Assembly (NCBI RefSeq): GCF_001939115.1
Contig: NZ_MQTZ01000041.1
Coordinates: 250,816-314,815 of the forward strand
Reading direction: 5' to 3'
Origin: Leptolyngbya sp. 'hensonii'
GTDB taxonomy: Bacteria; Cyanobacteriota; Cyanobacteriia; GCF-001939115
DNA length: 64,000 nt
Positions 1 through 8,492 of the stretch are shown piece by piece (position 1 is the stretch's first letter; every line of letters starts with the position of its first letter). The notes beneath the pieces are model-generated. The model was given only the letters and a program-made list of their open reading frames with translations, did no database searches and was not told the DNA's origin. A program made the translations under genes and the position numbers.

Positions 1-558
1 GCCTCGGACATAGGCAGGCACCTTCTCATCCTTGAGTAAGGCGCGGATCTCGGGGATGAAGGGTTTGGCCACCTCCCCCAGATTGGCCAGGGCCTCCGCA
101 GCACTGCCTCCGACATTGGCATCCAGCTTCTCATCCTTGAGGAAGGCGAGGATCTCGGGGATGAAGGGTTTGGCCGCCTCCCCCAGATTGGCCAGGGCCG
201 CCGCCGCACGGCCTCGGACATAGGCAGGCACCTTCTCATCCTTGAGCAGGGTGTCAGCCTGACGGGCCACCTCCTGGGGTTGTTTCAGGGCTGCGAGTAA
301 GGCCTTCGACTCGTAGGTGGTCAATTGGCTCAGAGCATGGCCCTGCACGACGAGGTCGCCGTCTTGCAGGGCGGCCAGGATCCCGCTGATCTGCCAGGGC
401 TGGGGGTAGGGCTTGGGTTTTTCTTTGGCGATGCCGCTGAAGGCAAGCAGGGGGAGGCTGAGGCAAATAGCGAGGGCGAGGGCCAGCAGGGCGGGCCAGC
501 GACGGAGCTGCCGGGGCAGGGCCGGAAACCGGAAACGACGAGGGGGAGCGTAGGTCAC
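1..558 (-). CDS. Exported HEAT-repeat protein, N-terminal part (runs off window)
   Basis: Only the first 186 codons are present; the 3' end lies beyond the left edge. A GTG at 558-556 is the best start because it is followed by a basic stretch (PPRRFRF...RQLRRW) and a hydrophobic segment (LLALALAICLSLPLLAFSG) that reads as a signal peptide; a weak AAGGA lies about 14 bases upstream, and the frame stays open to a TGA near 665. After residue ~80 the protein consists of 39-residue alpha-helical repeats with a core of AALANLGEAAKPFIPEI and LLKDEKVPAYVRG, typical of HEAT or PBS-lyase-like HEAT repeats, which form protein-binding solenoids. The repeats are nearly identical at DNA level, suggesting recent duplication. 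The binding partner is unknown. Start choice is moderately certain, the repeat class more so. Confidence 0.7.
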   Translation of the reverse strand, partial: MTYAPPRRFRFPALPRQLRRWPALLALALAICLSLPLLAFSGIAKEKPKPYPQPWQISGILAALQDGDLVVQGHALSQLTTYESKALLAALKQPQEVARQADTLLKDEKVPAYVRGRAAAALANLGEAAKPFIPEILAFLKDEKLDANVGGSAAEALANLGEVAKPFIPEIRALLKDEKVPAYVRG

Positions 559-857
559 AGGTGGGGGCTGATTTCCTTGATTAAGAGAATTATGCCCCAG
601 GATTTTTCTGGTGGGAATAACCCACCCCGCCCTGCGGGCACCCCTCCCAGGCGGGGATGTGATTCACTCGAACCTGCTCCTCACTCTCCTGGCAGATGAA
701 CCCACCACCTCTCCCAGGGGGCTACCGTGTATACAGATTTCTGAAAAGTAAGTAAGTAGACTGGCGTGAAACCCCCTCTTGGGAGGGGTGGCGCGTAGCG
801 TCGGGGTGGGTTTGCTTGGGTGCCCAGGCAGAGCCTGGGCGCGAGGGAAGACGCCAC
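559..857. repeat. Intergenic region with two copies of a dispersed palindromic repeat
   Basis: This gap between two minus-strand genes holds two diverged, inverted copies of a GC-rich element. One lies at about 617-660 (AACCCACCCCGCCCTGCGGG...) and the other at about 769-814 (CCCTCTTGGGAGGGGTGGCG...). The core is CTGGGAGGGGTGsCCsGCAGGG followed by a GGGGTGGGT end. A third copy sits inside a coding sequence at 2056-2102. No gene is evident here. Confidence 0.7.
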
Positions 858-2813
858 TTAAGGAGCGATCGACAACCGCCAGCGCAGACGCCCGATCGCA
901 TGGGGGAGCAGATCCAACGCCAAGCTGCCCGATCGGGTCTGCAAGATTTCCTCCTGCCGCTGACGAAAAGCCTCTGGGGTGGTCATGGCCTCTAGGATGG
1001 TGTGTTCGTCGAGCGATCGTAGCCCCACCGCTTCCCCCAATCCCTGCAGTTGCACCGACTGGGTTGCAGCAGTCAGGTTGACGACAAGGACGCAGTGCTC
1101 ATCACCCCGACACAGGGCTAGCCCGTCCACTTGCAGGGGATGGCTGGCATGGGTCGGCAACACCTGAGCGGGGGCCAGTTCTCCCACGTCTGCCAGAACA
1201 TGGTACAGGGGAAACACCGATCCGGGTAGGGAAGGGAACTGCTCCGGACAGGAACAGCCCTGCTCCTGTTCCATGACGCCGCGCCAACCGGTGGTTTCGT
1301 AGTAGGTGAGGCTGTGGACTCCCGGTTGGGACAGGTATTTCAGACTGATTGCAGTCCAGCCTGCGCCCAGGAGGGACATCTGCCGGGGGTCTACGGTGGG
1401 GGGCAGGCTGCCGGGAGGGGTGGCGATCGGCTGGGCAGGCCGGGGCTTCAGGGTGATGGGGGAGATGATCAGGGGCAGATCTCCGGCCAGGGTGCGGGCC
1501 GAGGCGATCGTGGTGGCCTGGGCTTCCAGGGTTTCCACCAGGGAGGCATTATCGAAGGCATGCACCTGGGGGGTAATGGCGTAGCTCAGCACATCCAGAT
1601 GCTTCAGAGGGGAACAGCGCCGGTTCAGTTCGGTGAAGTGGGTGAAACTCCCGGCCCCCAGGTGCATCCCTGGCAGATGGGGGGAGAGAATGCGACGGGC
1701 CAGTTCAATCCACCGGCCAGAGGTGGTTTTCTCCTCCCGATGAAAGATCAGACCGGTCTGGAGGGGTGGCTGGAGTTCCCGCAGCAGCGTCACCAGATCG
1801 GTCAGCTCCCGTTCTGCGTCATCGGACAGGAGCAGAGCCAGTTCCAGAGCCAGATTCAACGATCGGGCCTCTGCTGTGGCCTGTCGCAACCGATCGCCCG
1901 TCTCTGCCTTCCCCAGGGGCAGATCCACCCGCAGGTGGGAGAGGTGGAGGGCGCGGAGTCGCTCCTGTTCCCGATCGCTCAGGGGTTGGCCGTGGCTGGC
2001 CATGCCTAAACCCAGTCGGGGCAGGGGCACAGCCTCAGTGGAGTCTACGATCAACGTCGCATCCCCTCCTGGGAGGGGTGGCCCGCAGGGCCGGGGTGGG
2101 TCTGAGGGGAGAGGCTCCCCCGCCAAGCTTAGTTCCACAGATTGGGTGATCCGCTTTCCCGCCTGCACCTCCACCGGGAAAGGCAAGGCTAGCGGGGTGC
2201 AGTAGGTCTTGAAGGAGGCATCCGTCCAGTTGCGCTGATCCTCCATCTCGAACACATCCCCCACGAAGCGCAACTGGGCCATCACCCCAGGGGTAACCGC
2301 ATAGGCCATACCCTGCAGATCCATGAAAGGCTGGTGGGGGGCGATCGCATCGGGAAACACCCCCACTTCGGTGGTGCCATCTGTCTTCAGGATTGTACAG
2401 GGCAGACTGCGACATTCCCGCATGGGATGGAGAATGCAGAACCCAATGCGATTGCGGTGAAAGGTCGATCGGGCCTGGCCATCCATTGTGAACTGGATGC
2501 GCCCCTGTTCATCCCCCGTAATTTCAGCTTGCCAGACAAAATCCACCACCTCTTGTTGGTGGCTCGCCTCGTAGGTGATGCGGAAGGACTGGTCATGAAT
2601 CTCAGTTCGCAGGTGGGCGATCGTCATCGGAATGGTGCGCCAGTTCTGTACACGCACCGCCACGTAGACCCGGCGCAGAATTTCCCGATCGCCGAGGCGA
2701 ATATAGCGCAGGTCGCCCGCTTGATAGATCAGGGAAAGGGGACCAGCCCGCAGGGGAATTTGCTCGGGTAAGGGTTCAGAGCAGCCATAGTAGAAAATAG
2801 TTGGAGGCAGCAT
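858..2813 (-). CDS. D-apionate lactonase-like protein
   Basis: A 651-aa protein when started at ATG 2813, which lies one base after the TAG of the upstream oxidoreductase gene (TAGGATG), so translation is probably coupled. A longer form from 2849 would overlap that gene. The N-terminal half contains DLRYIRLGDREILRRVYVAVR and FEMEDQRNWTDASFKTYCTPLA (shown in part), the pattern I associate with bacterial D-apionate lactonases: a beta-sandwich, a TIM-barrel-like middle (about 280-540) and a C-terminal beta domain. The family opens the lactone of a branched-chain sugar acid, but many members are uncharacterised, so the substrate here is open. A dispersed repeat is carried in frame within the linker at about residues 238-253. 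The cluster context of sugar dehydrogenases and an isomerase fits a sugar-acid role. Family call is from memory of motifs. Confidence 0.6.
   Translation of the reverse strand: MLPPTIFYYGCSEPLPEQIPLRAGPLSLIYQAGDLRYIRLGDREILRRVYVAVRVQNWRTIPMTIAHLRTEIHDQSFRITYEASHQQEVVDFVWQAEITGDEQGRIQFTMDGQARSTFHRNRIGFCILHPMRECRSLPCTILKTDGTTEVGVFPDAIAPHQPFMDLQGMAYAVTPGVMAQLRFVGDVFEMEDQRNWTDASFKTYCTPLALPFPVEVQAGKRITQSVELSLAGEPLPSDPPRPCGPPLPGGDATLIVDSTEAVPLPRLGLGMASHGQPLSDREQERLRALHLSHLRVDLPLGKAETGDRLRQATAEARSLNLALELALLLSDDAERELTDLVTLLRELQPPLQTGLIFHREEKTTSGRWIELARRILSPHLPGMHLGAGSFTHFTELNRRCSPLKHLDVLSYAITPQVHAFDNASLVETLEAQATTIASARTLAGDLPLIISPITLKPRPAQPIATPPGSLPPTVDPRQMSLLGAGWTAISLKYLSQPGVHSLTYYETTGWRGVMEQEQGCSCPEQFPSLPGSVFPLYHVLADVGELAPAQVLPTHASHPLQVDGLALCRGDEHCVLVVNLTAATQSVQLQGLGEAVGLRSLDEHTILEAMTTPEAFRQRQEEILQTRSGSLALDLLPHAIGRLRWRLSIAP
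2056..2102. repeat. Dispersed palindromic repeat inside a coding sequence
   Basis: The + strand reads ATCCCCTCCTGGGAGGGGTG followed by GCCCGCAGGGCCGGGGTGGG. This matches the reverse complement of the intergenic copy at 617-660 over about 40 bases with few differences, and partly matches 769-814. Here it is read in frame by the minus-strand lactonase-like gene as a Pro/Gly-rich insert (about SDPPRPCGPPLPGGDA), so the insertion or retention kept the reading frame. Confidence 0.75.
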
Positions 2814-2814
2814 C

Positions 2815-3954
2815 CTAGGTCCAAAGCAGGGATTTTGTTTCCACATCAACGGGCTCAGCCCCGTCCTGACAGAGGGGAGACAGGAGGGTGGCCCGACCAG
2901 CCAGACGATGGAGCAGGATGGTATTATGCAGTGCCATTGCTAGGGAATAGGGATTTTCCCCCGTGCCTGTGAAGTAATCGACAGCTCGCTGCAAATGAAC
3001 CCCCATACAGTCATCCTCCACCGGGGCCAGAACCCCGACGATGACCTGGTTTTTGAGGGTAATCACCGCCCCCTGGGAGCGATGAAAATTGGGGAGGGGC
3101 TCAAAAAAGCCCACGATTGTGTATTCATCCCCAGCCGGATCGGTACCCGTCAGAGCGACCAGGCGATAGCGGGTCAGGGTATCTTCGATCGGAATATTCT
3201 CAATCGAGAATAGGGGGTAGCGATATTGTACGATGCCTGCCATGCAGGTGTAGAGTTCCACTTCCACGCCCGTTTTAGAGCGGCAGCGGACAAAGGCACT
3301 CCCCTGATTGCGGGCACAGGTTTCGCCCTGGCAATGTAGTGGGGTAGACGGTTCAATAATCCGAGAATCAATAATTTGATCGATCTGAAGTTCTTCCCCC
3401 AGTTGGGCCACGATCGCCAGCATGTGAGGCCCTTCATACCCCAGAACCCCCAGATCGTAATCGATGAAGCGGCCTCCAATGGAGTCAAGCTGGCGGTTTT
3501 TGGTAAACTCCACTACGATTTTGGAGGGACGTAAGCCCAATTTGCGAAAGGCAATTTCTTGGACAATGCCCGTAATTTTTGAAGAGGCGTAATTTTCATT
3601 CACCACGATTTTTCCACCGAAATTGACGATCGTGGTTGTGAGTGATGGAATTTCTGCCAGTAAACAGACAGGTTTCTCCACCAGGATATTGGCCTGTGGA
3701 TCAACCTGAAGAATTTGCTGGATGACATTGAAATGTTGACTGGTATTGACACAGATATCCCAGAAACCAGGTCGCAAGGGGGCTGCCTCGGCGCAGGACG
3801 GTAAAACCAGAAAACCAGCCTGTTCTGCCTGCTGCTTTTTTTGACTGTCTGTATCGATGACCGCAACAGTCTTGACTCCAGATTCACTGAGTTTCTGTTC
3901 ATGAAGTCGGGCAACTGTTCCGTAACCTACCCTGGCACACGTAATTTGCGACAT
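2815..3954 (-). CDS. Gfo/Idh/MocA family NAD(P)-dependent oxidoreductase
   Basis: A 379-aa protein. The N-terminus has a Rossmann glycine motif (VGYGTVARLHEQ), a beta-strand ending in an acidic residue for the nucleotide ribose (TVAVIDTD), and the diagnostic Glu-Lys-Pro (ILVEKPV) near residue 94 that supplies the catalytic lysine. The C-terminal half is the alpha/beta substrate domain with GYEGPHMLAI in place of the usual Asp-x-Gly-x-His segment. Members oxidise or reduce sugars, inositols or sugar nucleotides. It is followed directly by the lactonase-like gene and preceded by a 104-bp gap containing a possible promoter. The exact substrate cannot be read from the sequence. Confidence 0.82.
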   Translation of the reverse strand: MSQITCARVGYGTVARLHEQKLSESGVKTVAVIDTDSQKKQQAEQAGFLVLPSCAEAAPLRPGFWDICVNTSQHFNVIQQILQVDPQANILVEKPVCLLAEIPSLTTTIVNFGGKIVVNENYASSKITGIVQEIAFRKLGLRPSKIVVEFTKNRQLDSIGGRFIDYDLGVLGYEGPHMLAIVAQLGEELQIDQIIDSRIIEPSTPLHCQGETCARNQGSAFVRCRSKTGVEVELYTCMAGIVQYRYPLFSIENIPIEDTLTRYRLVALTGTDPAGDEYTIVGFFEPLPNFHRSQGAVITLKNQVIVGVLAPVEDDCMGVHLQRAVDYFTGTGENPYSLAMALHNTILLHRLAGRATLLSPLCQDGAEPVDVETKSLLWT

Positions 3955-3984
3955 GCTAGTCGTCCCTACTTCATTAATGAGTCA

Positions 3985-4012
3985 TGTATAATATGCTACC
4001 TGGAACCACCAA
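3985..4012 (-). promoter_or_regulatory. Possible sigma70-type promoter for the oxidoreductase gene
   Basis: On the minus strand TTGGTG (4012-4007) and TATACA (3990-3985) are separated by 16 bases, about 30 bases before the ATG at 3954. An inverted repeat AAAGGTC/GACCTTT (4035-4041 and 4054-4060) lies just upstream at the end of the preceding gene. Both are weak, pattern-level calls. Confidence 0.35.
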
Positions 4013-4058
4013 TAACATGAACTTGTCCGGTTAGAAAGGTCATTTTGGGGCTAGACCT

Positions 4059-4898
4059 TTACAGGGCAGCCAGGAGCGCATTCAGGTGTCTGATGGATGC
4101 TTCTGTTGCCGCCATTGGACTTTTCTGCACATGGGTTTCCATGGAAAAAGGAATGGATGCTTCCTGCAACCAAGGTTTTAGAACTTTCAAATGCACCTGA
4201 TACTGGACTGAACCTTCTCCCAAGGGAACATAGGTGCCCTGGGGAGTTGAGAAATCCTTGAGATGAACGTACTTAACGTAAGGGGCAACCTGGAGCAGTT
4301 CTGCATCGGTCACCAGATAGCCACTCTGGTAAAGATTACCCAGATCCAGCAGCGCCCTCAACCGGGGATGATTCCAGTCAGCCAGGAACTGGGCCACCTG
4401 AGGCAAGGAATCCAGATTGCAGACTGGCTCATTTTCTATAAGCAGCGTCTTGTCATGCTGCTCGGCTAAAGACAGTAGCGCTGTCATATCTGCCTCCAAG
4501 TCAGCAAACTGAAAATCTGCATATTTCAAATAAGAGAAAATCCGCAGGGATGGGGTTTGCAGGATATCTGCGATCGCAAAAGCCTGAGCGAATACCTCTG
4601 AGACCTGATCCGTTTCTAGCTGGTAACCGTGAAAATTAACTTCCTCCATTAGGGCGACTTTACCCGGTGGTAGCCATTTCAGCAGGGGTGAAGCCAGATT
4701 GGCCACGGTTAAACCAGCCTGATGAATCGTGGTCGCAATCTCCCGGATTTGTTCCAGGTCCAGGTCCATCAGGTTCACCCCACCGACGGACCGTAATTCC
4801 AATTGAGTCATGCCCTGGCGCTGGGCAAAATCGATCGCCTCGGTTAAGGAAGGGCTGACTTCATCAGAAATAAAAGTGATGGGGTTGGACTTAGCCAT
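4059..4898 (-). CDS. Sugar phosphate isomerase/epimerase-like TIM-barrel protein (AP-endonuclease 2 family)
   Basis: A 279-aa protein from ATG 4898, which overlaps the end of the upstream AroE-like gene by eight bases (ATGGCTAA); a longer form from 4997 would overlap it by over 100 bases and is unlikely. The xylose-isomerase-like barrel is recognisable from ordered metal-ligand segments: LLIENEP, ALLDLGNLYQ, YVKYVHLKDF and PFSMETHV, which provide the Glu, Asp, His and Glu typical of the superfamily. The superfamily covers sugar isomerases, epimerases, inosose dehydratases and 3-dehydroshikimate dehydratases. With an AroE-like dehydrogenase directly upstream, either a carbohydrate or a shikimate-type substrate is possible; I cannot choose. 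Confidence 0.75.
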   Translation of the reverse strand: MAKSNPITFISDEVSPSLTEAIDFAQRQGMTQLELRSVGGVNLMDLDLEQIREIATTIHQAGLTVANLASPLLKWLPPGKVALMEEVNFHGYQLETDQVSEVFAQAFAIADILQTPSLRIFSYLKYADFQFADLEADMTALLSLAEQHDKTLLIENEPVCNLDSLPQVAQFLADWNHPRLRALLDLGNLYQSGYLVTDAELLQVAPYVKYVHLKDFSTPQGTYVPLGEGSVQYQVHLKVLKPWLQEASIPFSMETHVQKSPMAATEASIRHLNALLAAL

Positions 4899-5838
4899 GG
4901 GAATATCGCTGTTCCAGGAGGTGTTGTAATTTAGCTTCAATGTCACGGAACGGGGCCTGGGAAACATCTTTGCCAGTCCACAGGGCAAAGGCTTCAACCG
5001 CCTGATAGATCATCATCCAGATGCCGGAACAGGTGGGTGAGCCTCGCTGAGCCAGGAGCTTGAGCATCAGGGTGGTATGGGGATTGAAAACGGCATCGAA
5101 GGTCCACAGGTCTTTCATGCTACGTTCCTGTTCCAGGCGATCCAGCAGTGCTGGCGTAACTAGCGAGTCGTTCGTTTCGGGATACATCCCTACAGGGGTG
5201 GCGTTAATCAGGAAATCGGCAGTTCGCAGGCAATCGTAGAGCGCAGCATCCCGGATCAGGCTGACCTGCAGGGGTTTGCGATCGGGGTTGTGGAAATCTT
5301 TGCTCAGGGACTCTAGCTGGGCCGGAATCTGGCCCAGAACGGTAATCTCATCCGTGCGCTGATATAACTCATAAATAATGGCCCGGGCTGCTCCCCCAGA
5401 CCCCAGTACAGTCACCCGATCGCCAGATTTGACCGGGCGCAGGTGATCTGAGATCGATCGGTAGGCCCCCACGCCATCTGTGTTGTAGCCAATCAGCCCA
5501 CTGTTGCCCATCACGACCGTATTAACGGCTCCGATCGCCTGGGCGCGATCGTCTTGGGCATCCAGGTATTTGACGACGGCCAGTTTATAGGGGAGGGTAA
5601 TATTGACTCCGGCACAGCCAATTTTGTGCAGACTGTGGAGGTACACCGGCAAATCCACTTCTGCGGGAACGTTCAACTTAATATGGGTATACTCCAGATC
5701 GGCAATCTTGGCATACTCTGAAAAAAGATAGGTGGAAACACTGTGCTCTACGGGATTGCCCAGTAATGCGGTAAAAATCATTGTTGCAGGATTGTTTTGC
5801 GACTGATCCATAAGATCAGGAAGACCTATCAATACCAT
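4891..5838 (-). CDS. Shikimate dehydrogenase-like protein (AroE family)
   Basis: A 315-aa protein, long for AroE (about 270-290). The family starts at MIFTALLGNPVEHSVST, so an internal ATG at 5781 or 5811 may be the true start. Visible motifs: the Ser-x-Ser substrate loop (HSVST), the catalytic-Lys segment VNITLPYK (usually TxPHK or TxPFK), AIGAVNTV, GYNTDGVG with the conserved Asp, and the NADP-binding GSGGAARAIIYEL. It should reduce 3-dehydroshikimate or a related cyclitol ketone. As the first gene of a cluster with an isomerase, a Gfo/Idh oxidoreductase and a lactonase-like protein it may be a specialised paralogue (quinate- or cyclitol-type) rather than the housekeeping enzyme; whether another aroE exists in the genome cannot be seen. 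Confidence 0.78.
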   Translation of the reverse strand: MVLIGLPDLMDQSQNNPATMIFTALLGNPVEHSVSTYLFSEYAKIADLEYTHIKLNVPAEVDLPVYLHSLHKIGCAGVNITLPYKLAVVKYLDAQDDRAQAIGAVNTVVMGNSGLIGYNTDGVGAYRSISDHLRPVKSGDRVTVLGSGGAARAIIYELYQRTDEITVLGQIPAQLESLSKDFHNPDRKPLQVSLIRDAALYDCLRTADFLINATPVGMYPETNDSLVTPALLDRLEQERSMKDLWTFDAVFNPHTTLMLKLLAQRGSPTCSGIWMMIYQAVEAFALWTGKDVSQAPFRDIEAKLQHLLEQRYSHG

Positions 5839-6319
5839 TCATCGCAGATCGAAGCATATCCGTCCTTTCCATAACAAGTCAGATCACCGTATTTTTATGA
5901 AAGAAATTATATTATCCTGTTGGCCTGTCAGCGATTGAACAGAGTGCATCCCACTTTTGTAGCCCACCCTGCAGGAAGCAAGCTACACCCTAAATCCCTC
6001 TCCCAGAACGGGAGAGGAATTTAGAATCTGGCTCCCCTTCTCCCAAAAAGGGAGAAGGGGCTGGGGGATGTAGACGCGCAGCGGCTTCCCCTTGGGTGGG
6101 CAACCTTGCAAAACTGGGATGCTCTCATTGAACAGACCTGAGAGGCTGCAAACCCACCTTTCCTTGGAGGGGATTTAAAGTAAGTAGGTAGACCTAATGA
6201 TTTGTAGGAAGGGTGGAGTGAAGCGAAACCCATGCGGTTGTTGGGTTTCATTCTTCAAAGCAACCTACGCCATCTGTAATTTAATTACGCCCACCTTCTT
6301 AGCGCTGAGCGATTGATCT
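5839..6319. repeat. Divergent intergenic region with dispersed repeats
   Basis: This region separates the AroE-like cluster (minus) from the LarA-like gene (plus) and should hold promoters for both, though I see no convincing -35/-10 pair. It contains palindromic repeat modules. At about 5997-6064 are CTCTCCCAGAACGGGAGAGG and CCCCTTCTCCCAAAAAGGGA, two hairpins in tandem. At about 6176-6200 is AAAGTAAGTAGGTAGAC, similar to AAAAGTAAGTAAGTAGAC at 745-762. At about 6206-6250 is GGAAGGGTGGAGTGAAGCGA. No gene is supported. Confidence 0.6.
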
Positions 6320-7516
6320 ATGCAAAGAATCAAATTAGAGGTCCCTTCCGTACTCTCTAGAGAAGAAATTTTACAGAAACTGGCCTTATTTTTCGACACT
6401 GTAGTGCTGACTGGACGGAAGGTTTTGATTATCTGTGAGGATGTCACTCGCTCTACCCCGATCGACCTGTTCTTTCCAGATTTTTTACAGTATCTCCAGC
6501 GTCGAGCGGCTGCTGTTACAGTTTTGTTTGCCCTGGGCACCCATCGACCCATGACCCATCTGGAAATGGTGCAGAAACTGGGTCTGACTGATGAGCAAGC
6601 CAGGGAACTGCCCCTGCTCAACCACAATGCCTTTGACGAAGCGGCCTTGGTGGATGTGGGAGCAGTGGAATCGGTGCCCCTAAAGGTGAATCGGGCTCTG
6701 GCTGAACATGAGGTGATTGTGGCCCTGGGCAGCGTTCTGCCCCATCGGGTCATGGGCTTTTCGGGTGGGGCTAAGTATCTTTGTCCGGGGGTGGCGAATA
6801 AGGCCATGATTGACTACACCCACTGGAAGAGCAACCTGTTTCCCGAAGAGCAGGTGATGGGGAATATTGACAATCCGATTCGGCTGATTCTGGATGCGAT
6901 CGCCGATCAGATCGCCGATCGCTTGCCGGGAGACTACGTCTCGATTAACTGTGTGACGGCTCCCGACGGGATTGTGGATCTGTTTGTGGGCAGTTTTTAT
7001 CAGTCTTACCGGCAGGCTGCTGCCCTGACAGCCCAGGTTCTGTTCAAAACCGTCCCGGAATGTTCCAGGCTGCTGGCCATCCTGGACGATAAATGCACTG
7101 ACTTCTGGCAGGGAGCCAAAGCTGTGTATAACTGTGGGGCGGTGATTCGGGATGGGGGCACGATCGTCATCCAGGGCGCACTACCGGAAGGGATCTCTGC
7201 CAGTCACGGCCCCGTGATCGAAAAGTTTGGCTATTCCACACCGGAACAGATCTTTGCTCTGGTTGAAGCTGGGGAGTTTACTGATCAGGTGGTTGTAGCC
7301 AGCCACATGGTTCGGGTGAGTCAACGGCTACAGCGCCTGAACATCTTCCTGGCTTCAGAAAATATCGACCCGGCCACCTGTGAACGGGTGAACCTGGGAT
7401 ATCGCGACCCCCGATCGATCGACGAAGCAGAATTTGACTATGTGGTGTATAACCCGGCTGATTTAATCCTGGTTAAACCTGAGGACCAAACAGGAACATC
7501 CAGAGCGGTAGCGTAA
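6320..7516 (+). CDS. LarA-like nickel-dependent 2-hydroxyacid racemase/epimerase
   Basis: A 398-aa protein, close to the usual length of the LarA/DUF2088 family (about 420). Motifs in order: DVTRSTP (41-47), GTHRP with His75, PHRVMGFSGGAKYLCPG (141-157) with His142 and Lys152, and DYTHWKS with a further His. These match the residues that hold the nickel-pincer nucleotide and shuttle the proton in lactate racemase. LarA-family enzymes racemise or epimerise 2-hydroxy acids including sugar acids. The cofactor makers LarB, LarC and LarE are not in this window. It is divergent from the dehydrogenase/lactonase cluster and converges with an AEC transporter gene, overlapping its 3' end by 44 bases. 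A sugar-acid epimerase is a reasonable inference; lactate racemase itself is not proven. Confidence 0.8.
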   Translation: MQRIKLEVPSVLSREEILQKLALFFDTVVLTGRKVLIICEDVTRSTPIDLFFPDFLQYLQRRAAAVTVLFALGTHRPMTHLEMVQKLGLTDEQARELPLLNHNAFDEAALVDVGAVESVPLKVNRALAEHEVIVALGSVLPHRVMGFSGGAKYLCPGVANKAMIDYTHWKSNLFPEEQVMGNIDNPIRLILDAIADQIADRLPGDYVSINCVTAPDGIVDLFVGSFYQSYRQAAALTAQVLFKTVPECSRLLAILDDKCTDFWQGAKAVYNCGAVIRDGGTIVIQGALPEGISASHGPVIEKFGYSTPEQIFALVEAGEFTDQVVVASHMVRVSQRLQRLNIFLASENIDPATCERVNLGYRDPRSIDEAEFDYVVYNPADLILVKPEDQTGTSRAVA

Positions 7517-8492
7517 ATAGCAAAGAGATCGACCCAAAGACCACGGCAGTCACAGCCAGTTCCTGGTCCAGATTGTAAGCCTCGGCATAGAGGATGGTGG
7601 CAAAGGAGGGAGGCATGGCCATCATCAGCACAATCACCAGACGGGGATCACCGGTTACACCAAAAAACATCAGGCCGGTGCCTACAATCAGGGGCACGGC
7701 CACCATTTTGATCGCCAGACAGGTAAAGGCCTGATTGAGCTTGCTGAGGCTGGCCAGATGGCTCAACTGCATCCCAATCAGAACCAGGGACAGGTTGACG
7801 ATCGTTTTGGCTCCGGTTTGTAAGCTTTGTTCCACTAAACCGGGCAATGGGATATTCTGCACTGCAATCCCAATCACAAAACTCCAGAGGGCTGGGTTTT
7901 TCAGCAACACCATGACGAGATTTTGCGATTGTTGCCGTTGCTCCCCTTCCTTTCTCTTGCCAAAGTGAGCGGCAACCGTAAAGCCCAGACCATGCAGCCC
8001 CAGGGTTGTGCCGAAGGTATTGTAAAGGACGGCCCAGACAAAGTATTCTGGCCCCACCAGGGACAGTACCACTGGAAAACCCATGTAGGCGGTATTGCCC
8101 ACCATCATGGCCATGAGAAAACTACCCTGAGTGCCCCGGCCCCAGGCCGTTTCCATCCCCCTCTGGTCACTATCTTGTTCACCGTTGGATTTGATCCCTA
8201 ACGCCAGGGCTTTTAAGCGCTCATCGTTGACCCCTAATTCAATCCAGATCCAGGCCAGACAGGCTCCGACAATGATGGCGACCCAGGCTGCCACCGGCGC
8301 AATCAGAATGTAACCAGTGAGATTGGTGCGGCGCATGAAGGCCACAATACTGATGGGGATGCCGACCCAATACAGGGCTTTGCCCACATACTTAGGGGAA
8401 CTCCGGGGAAGGAGCCGCCCCAACACATATCCCAACACGGCCCAACCAATCAGGCTGGCATAAAGATTAATCAGTGGATTTTCCAGATTCAT
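7473..8492 (-). CDS. AEC family transporter (auxin efflux carrier type)
   Basis: A 339-aa integral membrane protein with about ten predicted helices in two halves separated by a hydrophilic loop near residues 100-125. N-terminal LIGWAVLGYVLGRLL, the conserved MMVGNTAYMGFPVVLSLVG segment, NPALWSFVIGIAVQ, and the C-terminal MAMPPSFATILYAEAYNLD segment are characteristic of the AEC (mdcF/PIN-like) family, which moves small organic acids such as malonate or auxins. Its 3' end lies inside the 3' end of the LarA-like gene on the other strand. A neighbouring racemase for hydroxy acids makes an organic-acid substrate plausible. Confidence 0.85.
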   Translation of the reverse strand: MNLENPLINLYASLIGWAVLGYVLGRLLPRSSPKYVGKALYWVGIPISIVAFMRRTNLTGYILIAPVAAWVAIIVGACLAWIWIELGVNDERLKALALGIKSNGEQDSDQRGMETAWGRGTQGSFLMAMMVGNTAYMGFPVVLSLVGPEYFVWAVLYNTFGTTLGLHGLGFTVAAHFGKRKEGEQRQQSQNLVMVLLKNPALWSFVIGIAVQNIPLPGLVEQSLQTGAKTIVNLSLVLIGMQLSHLASLSKLNQAFTCLAIKMVAVPLIVGTGLMFFGVTGDPRLVIVLMMAMPPSFATILYAEAYNLDQELAVTAVVFGSISLLFTLPLWMFLFGPQV

